Assembly: GCA_025769875.1 (NCBI GenBank)
Contig: JAGFNK010000081.1
Location: forward strand, 1-64,000
DNA from: Russula earlei
Taxonomy: Eukaryota > Basidiomycota > Agaricomycetes > Russulales > Russulaceae
Direction: 5' to 3'
Length of the DNA: 64,000 bases
Shown one piece after another: positions 1 to 11,249 of the stretch. The notes beneath the pieces are model-generated. The model did no database searches. It was not told where the DNA came from and saw only the letters and a program-made list of their open reading frames with translations. Within the stretch, counting starts at the first letter, position 1; every line of letters begins with the position of its first letter. Made by a program: the position numbers and the translations under genes.

Positions 1-476
1 GCGGGGGTCGAGATGACGATTCGGAGCCTTGGCAGGCACAAGGTTGTCGAGATTGTACGTACAGGACCCTCTTCATATTTGCCCGTATCTCTCCGTTCTC
101 GGTCCTGACGTATTTCGTTCCCTCTTCTTTTGTTTGAAATTCCCTCCCGCGTCCACAGCGTCGCCGCGACCCAAGCGAAGATGTCATGCGGGTTAAGATG
201 TACGAGTCTACCGCTCAGCTCACCGTCTGCGTCCCCATGGACTTCCACGGCGTCGTCTCGCGCGTGGGCCACTCGGGCCGCAGCATCTCGCTCTCGAGAT
301 CCGCTCTGTACCTCAAGGAATCCAACAACCTGCGCTTCAATTGCCCGGCGAACGTGACGGAAGATTTTGTTCGGGTGCGCACCGAGAAGGTATTGCACGT
401 CTGCGTCGAGGGAGACTTGCCTATGACCCGCATGGCGCGGTATAACTCGGACTGGGACTGTGCACCCGTGCATTAG
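1..476 (+). CDS. DUF7330-like protein, 3-prime part only
   Basis: Function unknown. I read two exons, 1-54 and 159-476, both phase 0, joined by a GT-AG intron 55-158 (GTACGT donor, CCACAG acceptor). The second exon reads RRRDPSEDVMRVKMYESTAQ and continues to a TGA/TAG-type stop near 476. The segment with LTVCVPMDFHG followed by a Ser-rich beta strand, VRVRTEKVLHV and an acidic end resembles the C-terminal beta-rich half of basidiomycete DUF7330 proteins, and a clearer member lies at 38.5 kb. The start codon is off the left edge. The family call is by pattern only; it could be another beta-sandwich protein. Confidence 0.5.
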
Positions 477-1208
477 TTTACGCACGGGCCAGTCAAGCTT
501 TTGTTTTTCTCTCTCCTTTGAGTAATGGGACGTTCGTTTCGTGGACATCAGTGGTTTAGATGTATGTTTATGTTAAAACCGTTAAACGCTATTCTTATTC
601 TCAGCCAACGCGTCTTTCGGTCTTGACACCGTGCACTGTAATCTGCGAAGGTGTAGTTTCACGAATTAGGAACCTGCAACAGAATGGAAGTCGTCAACAG
701 CGGAGGTTTCTTGGGATTGGCCTTATTTTAAATAAAAAATCACTGCAGTGCATACTACAGTCGTTGATCCAGCAATTGGCAGTCTTAGTATGTGACTAGG
801 GCTGCTGACCATACCGTATACAGCTACGGCCGTACACAATTCGATATCAATACGGCGACCCCCCATACCATCACCTGTACTATATGCCTCCAATTTTTGT
901 ACCTATGATGGTACGGTACGGGGTACAAGATAGCCGTAATATGATATTACAGCTTAATACAGTGTAAGGCAGATTCGATAACATGTCAATGGCTCACACC
1001 CATCCATGCATCCTTGCTTTGAGCGGCTCAGGCTTTCAAAATCATGGGCTGGAGCTGCGAAGGTGGCTTTCGGCCGGCGTAGGCCCAGCTCAGGCTAAAG
1101 CCGCGGCTTGTTACAGTAAACTGCTGATTATACGCTAGTCAGTCTAATCATACATTGTCTCGTCATCTGCAAGTAGTTGATCCCATTGTAAAACCTTCAT
1201 CTGCATCA
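477..1208. other. Intergenic, no gene seen
   Basis: AT-rich after 540, with only short open frames. Short imperfect inverted words (TGACTAG near 792, CTAGTCA near 1134) are too weak to call an element. Confidence 0.5.
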
Positions 1209-1780
1209 TCTGTACTTTGAGCCAGCTCTGGGTGGCCAGAGCCCGATGGAGACCAACTTGTACATGAGCGCAATGACATCCTCGGAGATGTTTGCGCACT
1301 CAAGGTACCCGCCACATCGGCAGCACTTGCCCATGACGCCCTTGGAGATGGAGTGGAAGGAGACAAGGGAAACGGACGAGCTGAGCACGCACATGACCTT
1401 CTTGAAGGACGTGAATGGGTGCGTGTCGCGTGTGTGCAGGCTCAATTGGAAGACCTGGTCCACGAGCAGGACCAGGTCATGCTGCTCACAGAGCCGCACC
1501 ACCTACCGAATCGTCACCTCGTCCAGCAGCGAGCACGTCGGGTTGCCCAGGTTGATGATCACGAGCACCTTGGGCTCGATCCCGTCCTGCTCGACCACCT
1601 TGCGGATCGTGGTTTGATGTCCAGCATGGACGTCACCCAGTTGGCTTCCTCGTTCAGGTGATAGGGTATCCCCACGCCCTTGTGCACAGCGAGCGTTGCC
1701 GTGTACAGCAGGTACTGCAGAATCAGGATGAGGATGCTGGACTTGGGGTTTGCGATCAGCATTGAGATGAGCAACGTCAC
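1209..1780 (-). pseudogene. Alanine aminotransferase fragment (broken)
   Basis: The minus strand, read across frames, follows alanine aminotransferase (pyridoxal-phosphate enzyme, alanine + 2-oxoglutarate to pyruvate + glutamate) without introns: LLIANPKS-like start, LYTATLAVH, YHLNEEANW, then IEPKVLVIINLGNPT, LLDEVTIR, a stop, LCEQHDLVLLVDQVFQ, HPFTSFKKV, SLVSFHSISKGVMG, SEDVIALMYKLVSIGL. The Lys of SISKG is the cofactor lysine in the family. There is a frame change near 1620 and an in-frame TAG near 1500, and both ends of the protein are missing (about 190 of roughly 500 residues). It is a truncated pseudogene; lack of introns could mean a retrocopy or a single exon. Confidence 0.82.
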
Positions 1781-3118
1781 GCGTGCAGATGGGCCGGTGG
1801 TTAAGAAGACGTGATTCGGGTTTGATGGGTATCCATCTCATTCTGAGAAAGGGAGGAACTGACGGGTTCCAGGCTTACATGGTCAGGTAAAGACTAGGGT
1901 GTCCCCCGAGGTGGGAAGGGAGAGAGAAGGTCAGGGAAAGGCTGGTGAAGATATGATACCCAGGCGGTGGGCGGTGGGAACGCGCGAGTGGGCAAGACGG
2001 GCCGGTGGGCCGTTGGCGCGGCACAGAGTCAGGGATGTGTGTAAATGACGCGGAGCGGTGGTAGAGCACGAGAGGGGGACTTGAAGTGCACGTGAGAGAT
2101 TTTTGAGAACAGGGATCACAACAACTGTTACATTTGCAGGCAATAAGAGGCTATTTTATATGTTTTACAAGTTTGTTACTTAAGGAATAAAATAGGGGAG
2201 TGTTTTTAGGAGCTTTTTGGAGTTGAGAATGGAAGTAAGACAGAAATGGACTTCAATGGAAATAATGCATTGCCTCTCTATGTGGCTGATGCACTTGTTC
2301 TGGTTTTGGTGTGTGAGTGCAATTGAGTCATGCATTTGCGTTTTTCTCAGATATGGAGTCATGGAGGCAGTGTGGAATGTTCTTGCTTTTTGGACATTTT
2401 TGATTTTGATGTGGGTCATACAAGGCCTGAGAAGGGTCACAGCAGAATGTATTTTCCCCTGAGGGGAGTGGGAAAAATTAGGGGATCAAAATGATCCTGG
2501 GGATGCACTGTGTTGTGCTTTCATGCTCCTCTGCACACACCCCTGGTGGCCCAAAACTGCCAAGGAGGGGGAAGGAGGATTGCAGTAATGGTGATGTGGG
2601 GATAGACTGGCCTTCAATGAACCTCACTACATTCTTCCGGATGAAGGGTACAGCTTGACTGTGCCAGTATGTTCATTGATGAGGAGGGTTGGGCAACATG
2701 AGAATCTGTAGTTAAGCAGCTCAAAGGAACGGGTTGGCATCTCTCACAGGGTGCTCTTGCCATTGACAAATATACTTTTACTGTATACCTCTATGAAACT
2801 GCAGTCATTATTGATCACAAAATTTTGGGCACAGAGGTCTGAATTCAGCCACCAAAAGCTGTGGCTTGGGCCATGGCCTCAGGCTTTCCATACTATCACA
2901 TGTCATGGGTTAGAGATGACTATCATCAGCCGGCTATATCACCTCTTCCCAAATTTCCAACATATATACACATTGGTTTCTGGAACCTACTGTAAGGTGA
3001 GACTTGCCACAGAATCATGTGTGGACCATGCACAACACATGACACCTCACCTGCTCCTGCAGTGCCACAGGTGGAGCATTCAGTGGGTAGAGTGACCCAT
3101 CTTGGCTTGGTTTTGTTG
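1781..3118. other. Intergenic, no gene seen
   Basis: Short open frames only, no recognised domain. CpG is frequent before about 2100 and rare after it, so the second half is probably old repeat. Confidence 0.4.
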
Positions 3119-3123
3119 ATCAC

Positions 3124-3508
3124 TGTTGAACCGGAACCCGAACGGATCAAAGAAGGCGAAGACCTTCATACAAGGTTCAAGATCCGCTGCTCGATGTTAC
3201 GTGTTAGACAGAACTTTAGTATATGCGCTTATGGCAATAGGGTTATGCATAGTACGCTATCTATCACAAGATGCAGCCTTATGCTGCGTCTAGAACGTTT
3301 CCACATCACGCGTCACTTAATGCGCGATATAGTGGACACCTGTAGTCACCTCTTTTGGACTTAGGAACAGCCCTGGGTCATAGAGGTATAAATACCATAC
3401 TTGTAGACGAGTATACACATCGCTCTACACCCCAATATCACTTGAGCATTAGCACAACCTCTAAGGTGGGTTGCTTGGCCTGTTAGCTGCGCTCTATGCT
3501 GTGCAACA
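3124..3508 (+). repeat. 5-prime LTR of the copia element
   Basis: 385 bp, TG...CA ends. Matches 8584-8968 except at 3200 (C/T), 3246 (T/C), 3296 (C/T), 3326 (G/A) and 3502 (T/C). Every one of these is CpG in one copy and TpG or CpA in the other. Confidence 0.95.
3387..3394 (+). promoter_or_regulatory. TATA box in the copia 5-prime LTR
   Basis: TATAAATA lies 264 bp into the LTR and is unchanged in the 3-prime LTR (8847-8854). This position fits the U3 promoter of the element. Confidence 0.6.
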
Positions 3509-3523
3509 GGTTATGGGCCCTGC
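3509..3523 (+). other. Primer-binding site, initiator tRNA-Met anticodon region
   Basis: Directly after the LTR, GGTTATGGGCCCTGC matches the reverse complement of the anticodon stem-loop of eukaryotic initiator tRNA-Met at 14 of 15 positions, and the mismatch would still allow a G-U pair. Priming from an internal half-tRNA is known for Drosophila copia and yeast Ty5. Confidence 0.7.
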
Positions 3524-3677
3524 AAGCCATGCGCCTTCATCGGCTGCAACGATGGCGAAGCATCCCTGTAGCCTGCATGCTGCGGCGAGCTAGTCTACCC
3601 TATGGGGAGACTATGTCGGCTTGTTTAAATACAATACTCTTACTGACTGACCTCTAAGCCCTCTTCTAACAGCTACA

Positions 3678-4907
3678 ATGTCGTCGTCTCAACCCTCTGC
3701 CCCTGTTGTCCCCATCCTTGATGGTGCAAACTATGGTATTTGGTCAAAGGCTATGAAAGCCTACCTCATGTCCGTTGGACTGTGGGGTTATTGCAATGGC
3801 ACTTTTGAACTGCCTACCGTCCCTGCCCTTCCTCAGGCGCCTCTTGCCGAAGAGATTGCTGCCCAGGCTGTCGCTCAGGCAGCTGTGAAAGAATGGAACA
3901 AAGGGAATGATATGGCAGTCGGTCATATGGTCCTTAGATCGAGCATCGCGATCCAACAAGATCTTACGTCTTTGGATAACGCTGAGACCATCTGGAATCG
4001 CCTTGATACCCTTTATGGTACGGCGACTACCACCAGTATCTATAAGGACTTCAAAGAAGCCATCTCCATCCGCATTAACCCGAGCCAGCACCCTGGCCCG
4101 CAAATGGATCGGATACACGCTGCGTTCCAGCGCCTCACCGCATCCTCCCTCATTATTCCTGACGCCTTACAGGCGCTCATCATGCTTGCAGCAATTCCCC
4201 CAAAATGGGAAATGCTTGTCCACATTGTCACTCAGAACTATGATCTAACCGATCTTAGTCCATCTCACGTTCGAGAAGCTATTATCTCTCAATATCAAAC
4301 TGAGATCAATCGTGGAACAGGCAAGAAGCACAGCGCGCAGAAGCTTTCAGCTGTCAAGCGCAAGCACGGTGACCCTTCCTTCTCCAATCAGCAGCAAGGC
4401 AATAAGCCCAAGCACGATGAAGATAAGGATAAGCGCCAGCGTGGCAAGCGCGGCGGTAAAGGAAAAGGGAAAGGCAAGGAGAAGACTGATAACAGCCATG
4501 GTCCCGGACATTCCCATATTGCGGACGTTGCCGCACTCCCACTCCCGACCATTACCACTATCGCCCATCTGGGTCCTTCGGGGATCCAACAACGTACCGT
4601 CCCAACTGCGACTGACCCTCGCAAACGCACTCACGGCCCTTACAAGGCCTTAAACAAAGCGCTTGATCTTGCTGACAATCTTGGGGTAACTCCCACTATA
4701 CAGACAGTCAAGACCCTCGAGCAGCGGATCTCGACTCAATCTGCTGCCTCGTCAAGTGCAGTCAAACTTCCGTCGCCCGTCCCTGAGCCTATGGACCAGG
4801 ACGATGGCGACTTCGCACAAACAAATACGTCGGATTTATTCGACATATATGACGGTATTCCAGAAGGTGCTGCCACCCCTGAGCGTGCTCCGACTCCTGT
4901 CGGATGA
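3678..4907 (+). CDS. copia gag polyprotein
   Basis: 409 residues from ATG 3678. N-terminal DGANYGIWSKAMKAYL is the typical start of copia-type gag (UBN2/retrotran_gag). A long helical region follows, then a very basic stretch (about residues 215-270, KRGGKGKGKGKEK) that probably binds RNA. I see no CCHC zinc knuckle, as in some basidiomycete copia elements. The C-terminus is acidic (PMDQDDGDF). The frame stops at 4905, while the next frame continues with LDWGSDPEDNEA, so a frameshift near 4890 probably separates gag from the rest of the polyprotein. Confidence 0.85.
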   Translation: MSSSQPSAPVVPILDGANYGIWSKAMKAYLMSVGLWGYCNGTFELPTVPALPQAPLAEEIAAQAVAQAAVKEWNKGNDMAVGHMVLRSSIAIQQDLTSLDNAETIWNRLDTLYGTATTTSIYKDFKEAISIRINPSQHPGPQMDRIHAAFQRLTASSLIIPDALQALIMLAAIPPKWEMLVHIVTQNYDLTDLSPSHVREAIISQYQTEINRGTGKKHSAQKLSAVKRKHGDPSFSNQQQGNKPKHDEDKDKRQRGKRGGKGKGKGKEKTDNSHGPGHSHIADVAALPLPTITTIAHLGPSGIQQRTVPTATDPRKRTHGPYKALNKALDLADNLGVTPTIQTVKTLEQRISTQSAASSSAVKLPSPVPEPMDQDDGDFAQTNTSDLFDIYDGIPEGAATPERAPTPVG

Positions 4908-5138
4908 AGCGCTTGATTGGGGCAGCGACCCCGAAGATAACGAAGCGTGCGTGCGCCTCCCTCTCTCCTTTCACTCGCTAAAGAACCTATTAGCATCTCC
5001 CCAGCCCCTAAGCGGGCTAGATATGTCTAATAAAGTGTTCGCTTGTATCATACAATGTACAAATTAGCGAAGGGACTACTTCCCTTCAAAGTGAATGTAA
5101 CAAAAACTGTTCGAGATGTAGAGGAAAGCACGACTTGA

Positions 5139-6463
5139 GTAAAATGGGATCCCTTATGGCTCCTTGACTCTGGCGCGTCCGCACACTTCACCTTCGAAAT
5201 AAAAGATTTTATAGAGTATACGCCGGCTTTGCCGCACGAAAGATCCCCTGTTAAAACTGCCGATAACACTATATATGTGGAAGGCAAAGGCGCTGTGTTG
5301 CTTCGACACACTGTCAACTCTAATACAGTTGTCACGCGCATTTCTCCTGTTCTCTATATTCCGAAAATTAACACTCGGATATTATCTATGGGGGAGTTTT
5401 TACAACAAGGGATGCATGCATTAGGGAACAGAAATCATATTTCCCTACGAGAGGACGGACGTATAATCCTGTCCTCTTACCCCTTATTCCCGGGTCAAAC
5501 CACATATTGGTTAGACGCCTCAATTGAAAGCGCGCAAGCGCATTCTCTTATCTACGCGGTAGATTATGATGTCATTCACCGACGCCTTGGCCACCCATCT
5601 AAGGATGTCGTAACACGTGCTAAGACACATACCAAGGGTCTCCCTGAAGACCTGAAAATCCCTCAGGAACAGCCGGTATGTCCTGGCTGTGCGCAAGGCA
5701 AGATGCCTGCATCTGCGCACCCCCCTTCTGAAACTCGTGCTTCCGCACCGTTCGAGCGTATCCACTCGGACCTGAAGAGTTTCCCTGTGAAGTCGTATCA
5801 TAAGTACGAATATTTCGTCAGCTTCATTGACGATTATTCCTCCTATGCATGGATTACACTCTTAAAAAATAAAAAGTCGACCATAATGGCCGTCAAGCAA
5901 TTCCTTGCTATGGTGAAGAACCAATACAAAGCAGGAATTAAAGAGTGGATGTCCGATGCTGGCGGAGAGTACAAGTCCGAGGCCTTTGACAACGTCCTAA
6001 AGGACGAAGGAATTAAAATCTGCAAAGCGCCCCATACACTCCACAACAGAATGGACGCGCAGAGCGCTTTATGCGCACTGTAATGGACAAAGCTCAGGCA
6101 ATGCGCCTTGAAGCTTGTCTACCTCCCTCCTGGTGGGAATTTGCAGTGAATCATGGGACACACTGTTACAATAGGACACCTGCCAGACGCCTTCAATGGC
6201 GTACACCCTACGAAGTCCTAAAGAACGAGGTCCCTGATATCTCACACCTCAGAGTATTTGGTTGCGGTGCATATGTGCACATACCAGAAAAGCGTCGAGT
6301 CAACAAGCTTTCGCCTAAAAGCGAGCTTATGATCTACCTTGGTCACACTGAGGGGATCAAAGCCTCACTCTTTATGAGGCTCCCTAATAATACGCTTTAC
6401 ACCAATGCTACCGCCCTGTACGATGAGACCCTGTACCCCAAATGCGACAAAGCGCGCACCTAA
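5139..6463 (+). pseudogene. copia protease and integrase (frameshifted)
   Basis: Frame 5139-6083 opens with WLLDSGASAHF (5157 on), the retropepsin active-site motif. Integrase follows: HRRLGH and CPGC (zinc-binding HHCC region, about 5580-5690), the first catalytic Asp in IHSDLKSF (5760), and the second in MSDAGGEY (5950). Near 6035 two extra bases shift the frame, and the third acidic residue (NGRAER) is read in the next frame, 6071-6463, which continues the integrase C-terminus (VFGCGAYVHIP). Start codons are absent, as expected for a polyprotein. All catalytic residues are present; the reading frame is broken once. Confidence 0.88.
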
Positions 6464-6986
6464 AGGTACCACGCGGATTAATGAACCGCGTGAGGAACTA
6501 CCGCAACAACCTGTCGAAGACACCATTCCTGGTGTTGACTGACCCATTCCCTACAATTAAAAGTGAGGACGATGAGCAGCCTATACAGGCGCCACAAGAA
6601 GAGGAACGTGAGCAAACGCCCGTCCCTCCTACACCGTCCCCTCCTCCCGTTGAAGAGCCTGTACCTCTTCGAAGGTCTCAGCAGTTGAGGAAAGTACCTA
6701 CCCTGTCCAGGCAACGTCTATGGTGAACGCAGACACCCCACAGAAGTGGAAAAAGACGTTCGGCGCACACGCACATGGAGAACAATGACAGAAAACCAAC
6801 CCGGTAGCTCCGGTGAGGGTAGTACGTCAGGATCGGCCGCACCAGGCCCTTACCCTCCTGTCGTCCTTGACGATCAACCGCCGCAAGCCTCTGAGGATGA
6901 GGTAGAAGACATTCTACGTCTTGCAAGGGAAGGGGGAGTCAAATTTCTGAACTATCTGCTCGCCCAAGCAGTTCCACTAAGTTCAG
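6464..6986 (+). other. copia pol linker between integrase and RT, decayed
   Basis: Low-complexity acidic and proline-rich linker read in two frames (6442-6726 and 6746-7027). PLRRSQQLRK near 6670 matches the usual basic motif before copia RT. At least two frame changes occur here. Confidence 0.6.
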
Positions 6987-8534
6987 ATGCACCTGATACT
7001 GCGAAAGATTCGCGAATGGACCTTTAGGGACATTCTGCGAATGCCAAGTGAACTCCAAAAGGAGTGGAAAGATGCTTGTCGCGAGGAGTTGGAATCCCTC
7101 CGCAGACGCAAAGTCTTCGAACTAGTCGATCCTCCCAAGGATCGCAAAATAATTAAAAATAGATGGGTATTCGACCTTAAGTCTGATGGTCGTAAAAAAG
7201 CCAGACTAGTCGCCAAAGGCTTCTCTCAAGTAGAAGGCATTGACTATGACGAAATATTCTCACCTGTGGTACGGTTTGAGACAGTCCGCCTGATGATTGC
7301 GCTTGCAGCGCTCAAAAACTGGCACATTAGCGGACTAGACGTCAAGACTGCCTTTCTCTATGGAGAGCTCGATGAAGAGCTCTATATGGAGCAGCCTGAG
7401 GGCTTCAAAATAAAAGGCCAAGAGCGTAAAGTCATGCGCCTCAAACGCGCAATATATGGACTCAAGCAAGCGGCACTTGCTTGGTGGAAAGCCCTTGACA
7501 AGTCCATGGCCTCGCTCGGCCTTATTCGCCTTATGTCTGACTCTGGGCTCTTTGTTAGTAAAGACAAGAGCATCATAGCCATCGTCTATGTTGATGATGT
7601 GCTCTTCTTTGGAGCAGACAAAAAACAAATCAATAAAACAAAGGAGCGCTTCATGAAGCTCTGGGAATGTCGAGATCTGGGCGATGCCCAAGAATTTCTA
7701 CGCATGCATCAACGCAAGTCTGGGCCAATACATTTGGACCAGACTGAGTATCTAAGGAAAGTGCTGCAGCGTTTCGACTTGCTTAACGCAAACCCTGCTC
7801 CTACTCCGCTACCAGAGGGCTATCACCCCTCTCCCAACACTTCCGCTGCTGACCCAGCCTTGCGGTCAAAATTCCAGCAGGTTATAGGATCACTCCTATA
7901 CATAATGCTTGGAACGCGTCCAGACATAGCCTTTGCTGTCACTAAGTTGTCGCAACATGCTGCCAATCCCTCAGAGGATCATTTAAATCGTGCATACTAT
8001 ATTTGCTGATACCTCTTGGGAACTGCCAATTATGCCTTGGTCTATGATGGACCATCTAATGGCGGCCTAATGGCATATGCTGACTCTGACTGGGCTTCTG
8101 ATCCGACTAATCGGAAGTCCACTACAGGCTATATGGTGAACCTGGCTGGAGCAATATTTTCGTGGAACTCACGAGCGCAGAAAACAGTCGCGCTCTCCTC
8201 CACTGAAGCCGAGTACATGTCGCTCTCTGACACAAGCAGACAGTTAGTTTGGATTAAATCCTTACTAACAGAACTTGGCATCAATCTTGCTCCAATCCCA
8301 CTGTTCGGTGATAACCAAGGCTCAATATTCTTAGCCTCCAACCCTGTGCAAGAAAAGCGCATCAAACACATTGATTTGCGCTATCACTTCATTCGTGAAG
8401 TCATACAAAATAAACAGGTGGAGCTATTCTTTATTGAAGGGGCTAACAACCCAGCCGACATGTTCACCAAGAACCTTGGTCGCGTCAAGTTCCTCAAATT
8501 CAGGGAGCAACTAGGACTAACGTTCTACCCCTGA
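6987..8534 (+). pseudogene. copia reverse transcriptase and RNase H, one nonsense codon
   Basis: RT reads from WTFRDILRMPSELQKEW through KNRWVFDLKSDG, GLDVKTAFLYGELDEELYM (first Asp), LKRAIYGLKQA and VYVDDVLFFG (YVDD catalytic pair, about 7590). RNase H follows with AYADSDWASD, LSSTEAEYMS, DNQGSIFLASNP and KHIDLRYHF. Frames 6987-8009 and 8010-8534 are the same frame, split by TGA at 8007-8009 just before YLLGT. Copia proteins usually have Arg-Tyr-Leu there, so CGA to TGA (CpG decay) is the likely cause. Ends at TGA 8532-8534. Confidence 0.93.
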
Positions 8535-8574
8535 ATGTGGGAAAATGCTCACGGCATCTACCGATGCACTTAGC

Positions 8575-8583
8575 AAGGGGGAG
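8575..8583 (+). other. Polypurine tract of copia element
   Basis: AAGGGGGAG lies immediately upstream of the 3-prime LTR, the expected plus-strand primer. Confidence 0.8.
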
Positions 8584-8968
8584 TGTTGAACCGGAACCCG
8601 AACGGATCAAAGAAGGCGAAGACCTTCATACAAGGTTCAAGATCCGCTGCTCGATGTTATGTGTTAGACAGAACTTTAGTATATGCGCTTATGGCAATAG
8701 GGTTACGCATAGTACGCTATCTATCACAAGATGCAGCCTTATGCTGCGTCTAGAATGTTTCCACATCACGCGTCACTTAATGCGCAATATAGTGGACACC
8801 TGTAGTCACCTCTTTTGGACTTAGGAACAGCCCTGGGTCATAGAGGTATAAATACCATACTTGTAGACGAGTATACACATCGCTCTACACCCCAATATCA
8901 CTTGAGCATTAGCACAACCTCTAAGGTGGGTTGCTTGGCCTGTTAGCTGCGCTCTATGCTGCGCAACA
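8584..8968 (+). repeat. 3-prime LTR of the copia element
   Basis: 385 bp, pairs with 3124-3508. Followed at once by the ATCAC target duplication (8969-8973). Confidence 0.95.
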
Positions 8969-8973
8969 ATCAC

Positions 8974-9372
8974 TGGCATGCTAGCACCATCCAGGGCCTT
9001 CATCTTTGACCCAACCACTTGAGAAGGTTGCTGAGCTCCTCATGCGCTATCTCAGGAGGTTGCCAACTCATTTTCATGTACTGTACCAATTAAATCAATT
9101 CATTGGTCACAGGTCACAGGCCTACCTGATTTGACAAAATGTCACAAATGTCACAGGTCCCTGAGCCAAGTGACAAAACCATATTTTGGTCACAAAAATG
9201 CCTTCAAAAAGTCCTAAAAATGTTTAAAATTTGCTCAAGGGCATTTTCTGGTGACAAAAGTCTCCATTGGAATAGATAGTACTAATATTTATTGTCATTC
9301 CATGTCCGATCCATCAGCATCATCATGATGCATGAAATTTTGGAGGTTGTACCACCTGTTCCCAAACTTTCT
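8974..9372. other. Flank with GTCACA direct repeats; left edge of DDE-1/Ulp1 element
   Basis: No gene. GTCACAGGTCACA at 9106-9118 recurs at 17262 and 17369, next to the other DDE-1/Ulp1 copy, so these may be subterminal transposase sites. Exact ends of the element not found. Confidence 0.4.
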
Positions 9373-9581
9373 TCACTTTCCCTGGCCATGCTCACCAGTG
9401 CCTGGTGTACCTTGAGTTTGTTCACCTTTGACAGTCGTGGGAATTGTCTTATCATGCCCATCATCTCCTTGAACCTTGCTCTCTCCCTTGACTGGCTCTG
9501 TGTTGATATCATCGACCCCATTCTTTGACACCAGTCCACCACTGCTGCTGACTGAAACACTGCCAGCCACCTCTCTGGATA

Positions 9582-11240
9582 CTATGGCCGACACCACAGT
9601 TGACATTCCCATGCTGCTGTCATCTCTGTGATCATTGTCTTCATCAAGATTTTCCTTGTCCTCCACAACATGTTTGTAGGGGAGGGTAAAATGTGTGTTG
9701 TAATTGCAGTTATGTCCTGCCAAAAGGCTGGATCCTCTGTCTTCAGATTGCAAAGTTTTTCACAAGCCTCATATGATGTCAATGCTGCATAAGAAAGATT
9801 CCATTGTCAGACATGGCATATTTTGAATGCCTATGAAATGGGTAACCAGAGTAAGTTTCATCACTCCATCCATTGCTATGAGTGATTGAACATGCTCACT
9901 TTTTTGACCAGATCAGGTGTGTTGACTGCATTGAAAGTGTTCCATAGCCATGTCATGCTGTGATTGCGCAATGTCACAATTGTCTTGTCAATGGTGAGTA
10001 CAGGAGAATCAAGGTCAATTTTTTCCCACATTTCCATGATAATAGACTTGTGGTACAAACACTTCAACAAGTGCTTAAAAGGAGGCTGGATTCTGACATC
10101 ACATGGCTGAAAAAGACCTGTGCAGCTACCAGGAATGTAGTCAAGAATGATATTGCTGTGATGTTCCCACATCCAGTTGTGAAACTCATCAGAACAGTGT
10201 ACTGACCAGATGTCAATTTTCCACAGAGCTTTCTGTGCAGGTGGGTGCCCTAGCTTAGCCCATTGCTTGTCAAAATAAGGTGTGAGAATAGATCTGACAA
10301 AATTCTTCATCATTTGCTGATTTGACCAATATGTGGCCATTCCAGAGAATTTGAAGCACATTCCTGCACAGATGGCAAGATTGTAATGGGCTGCATTTTT
10401 TGACAGACAAGATGCACTTGTCTTCCCTTGGTATATAGCTTGAAATGGAAGCAGTGTGCCATTGTTGGCAACAGATACCATCACAGTGAAGGCCCTTTTT
10501 TCATCACCTCCTACAAGTGAGACTTGTTTCACTCCTATCTTAGCATAGGTCATCTTGTCACCAGGTGTGAAGACCACCTGCATCTGGTCAGAGTTGATGT
10601 AGAGCTCCCATGGTATGTCATATTCTTTGATGCTGTAAGCCTTTCGGAGGACAGACTTCTCACATTTGTCCTCCCAGTCAACAGGTATCTTCTGAGCACT
10701 ACATGTTGCTTTTCTTTTGGTCCAGTTGAGATGTTGTCATACCCATTGATGAACAAAGTTATCAAGGTCAATCCATCTTGGTAAGGTAGCTCAAGGATAG
10801 AGGGTTTCATGATTGTGATCACTGCCAACAGGACTCCATGCATTGTGACAACATTCAATAGGGTGCCATCCTTGTGCAAGTGCAAGAGTCTCAATTTGAT
10901 GGCCTCAACTAAATCAGGATAATGGTCCTGAATTATTGTTGCCCAGTTAATATTATGTTCACAAAGTAAAAAGCAGATTAAACTTACTATGATGCTGCAT
11001 TGACCACCACCTTTATGACCAGGATCATTCCCTTGCAGGATTTTTCACAGGACCAAATCCTTCCACTGTGGCTTGCTTCCAGAGCAATCAATCCATGAGT
11101 TCACCATTGTCTGATGTAATCCAGCAAAAATAACAGGGTTGAGCTTCTGTGCAGCCTTTACAATATCTGATGCACTCATTTTCCACCTGACTTGTTGAAC
11201 AGCAATCTCAATCTGTGACCAAGCAAAGGGGTTATGCCAA
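9582..11240 (-). pseudogene. DDE-1 (pogo-like) transposase, copy 1
   Basis: Cuts and joins transposon ends. Read on the minus strand: KIPVDWEDKCEKSVLRKAY, then YINSDQMQVVFTPGDKMTY (first Asp), VGGDEKRAF, LPFQAIYQGKT, TYWSNQ, LWKIDIWSVHCSDEF (second Asp), YIPGSCTGLFQPCDV (third Asp), WLWNTFNAVN. An intron of about 100 bp follows (donor GTGAGC near 9890, acceptor TATGCAG near 9796) and the last exon has SYEACEKLCNL. All three catalytic Asp remain. The part above 10715 needs other frames, so it is a pseudogene. Longest intact frame: 9876-10583. Confidence 0.85.
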
Positions 11241-11249
11241 TTGTGGTAC

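Larger units (their letters stand above)
3124..8968 (+). mobile_element. Ty1/copia LTR retrotransposon, full structure, broken pol
   Basis: 5845 bp with two 385-bp LTRs (TGTTGAA...GCAACA), a primer site, a polypurine tract and a perfect 5-bp target duplication ATCAC at 3119-3123 and 8969-8973. Domain order is gag, protease, integrase, reverse transcriptase, RNase H, which is the copia order. The LTRs differ at only five positions, all CpG transitions. Frameshifts near 4890 and 6035 and in the 6450-7000 linker, and an in-frame stop at 8007, make it non-autonomous now. Structure and target duplication show one insertion that has not recombined to a solo LTR. Confidence 0.95.

Noticed and set aside
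792..1140. Possible small inverted-repeat element
   Set aside because: Only 7-8 matching bases at the ends and no target duplication.
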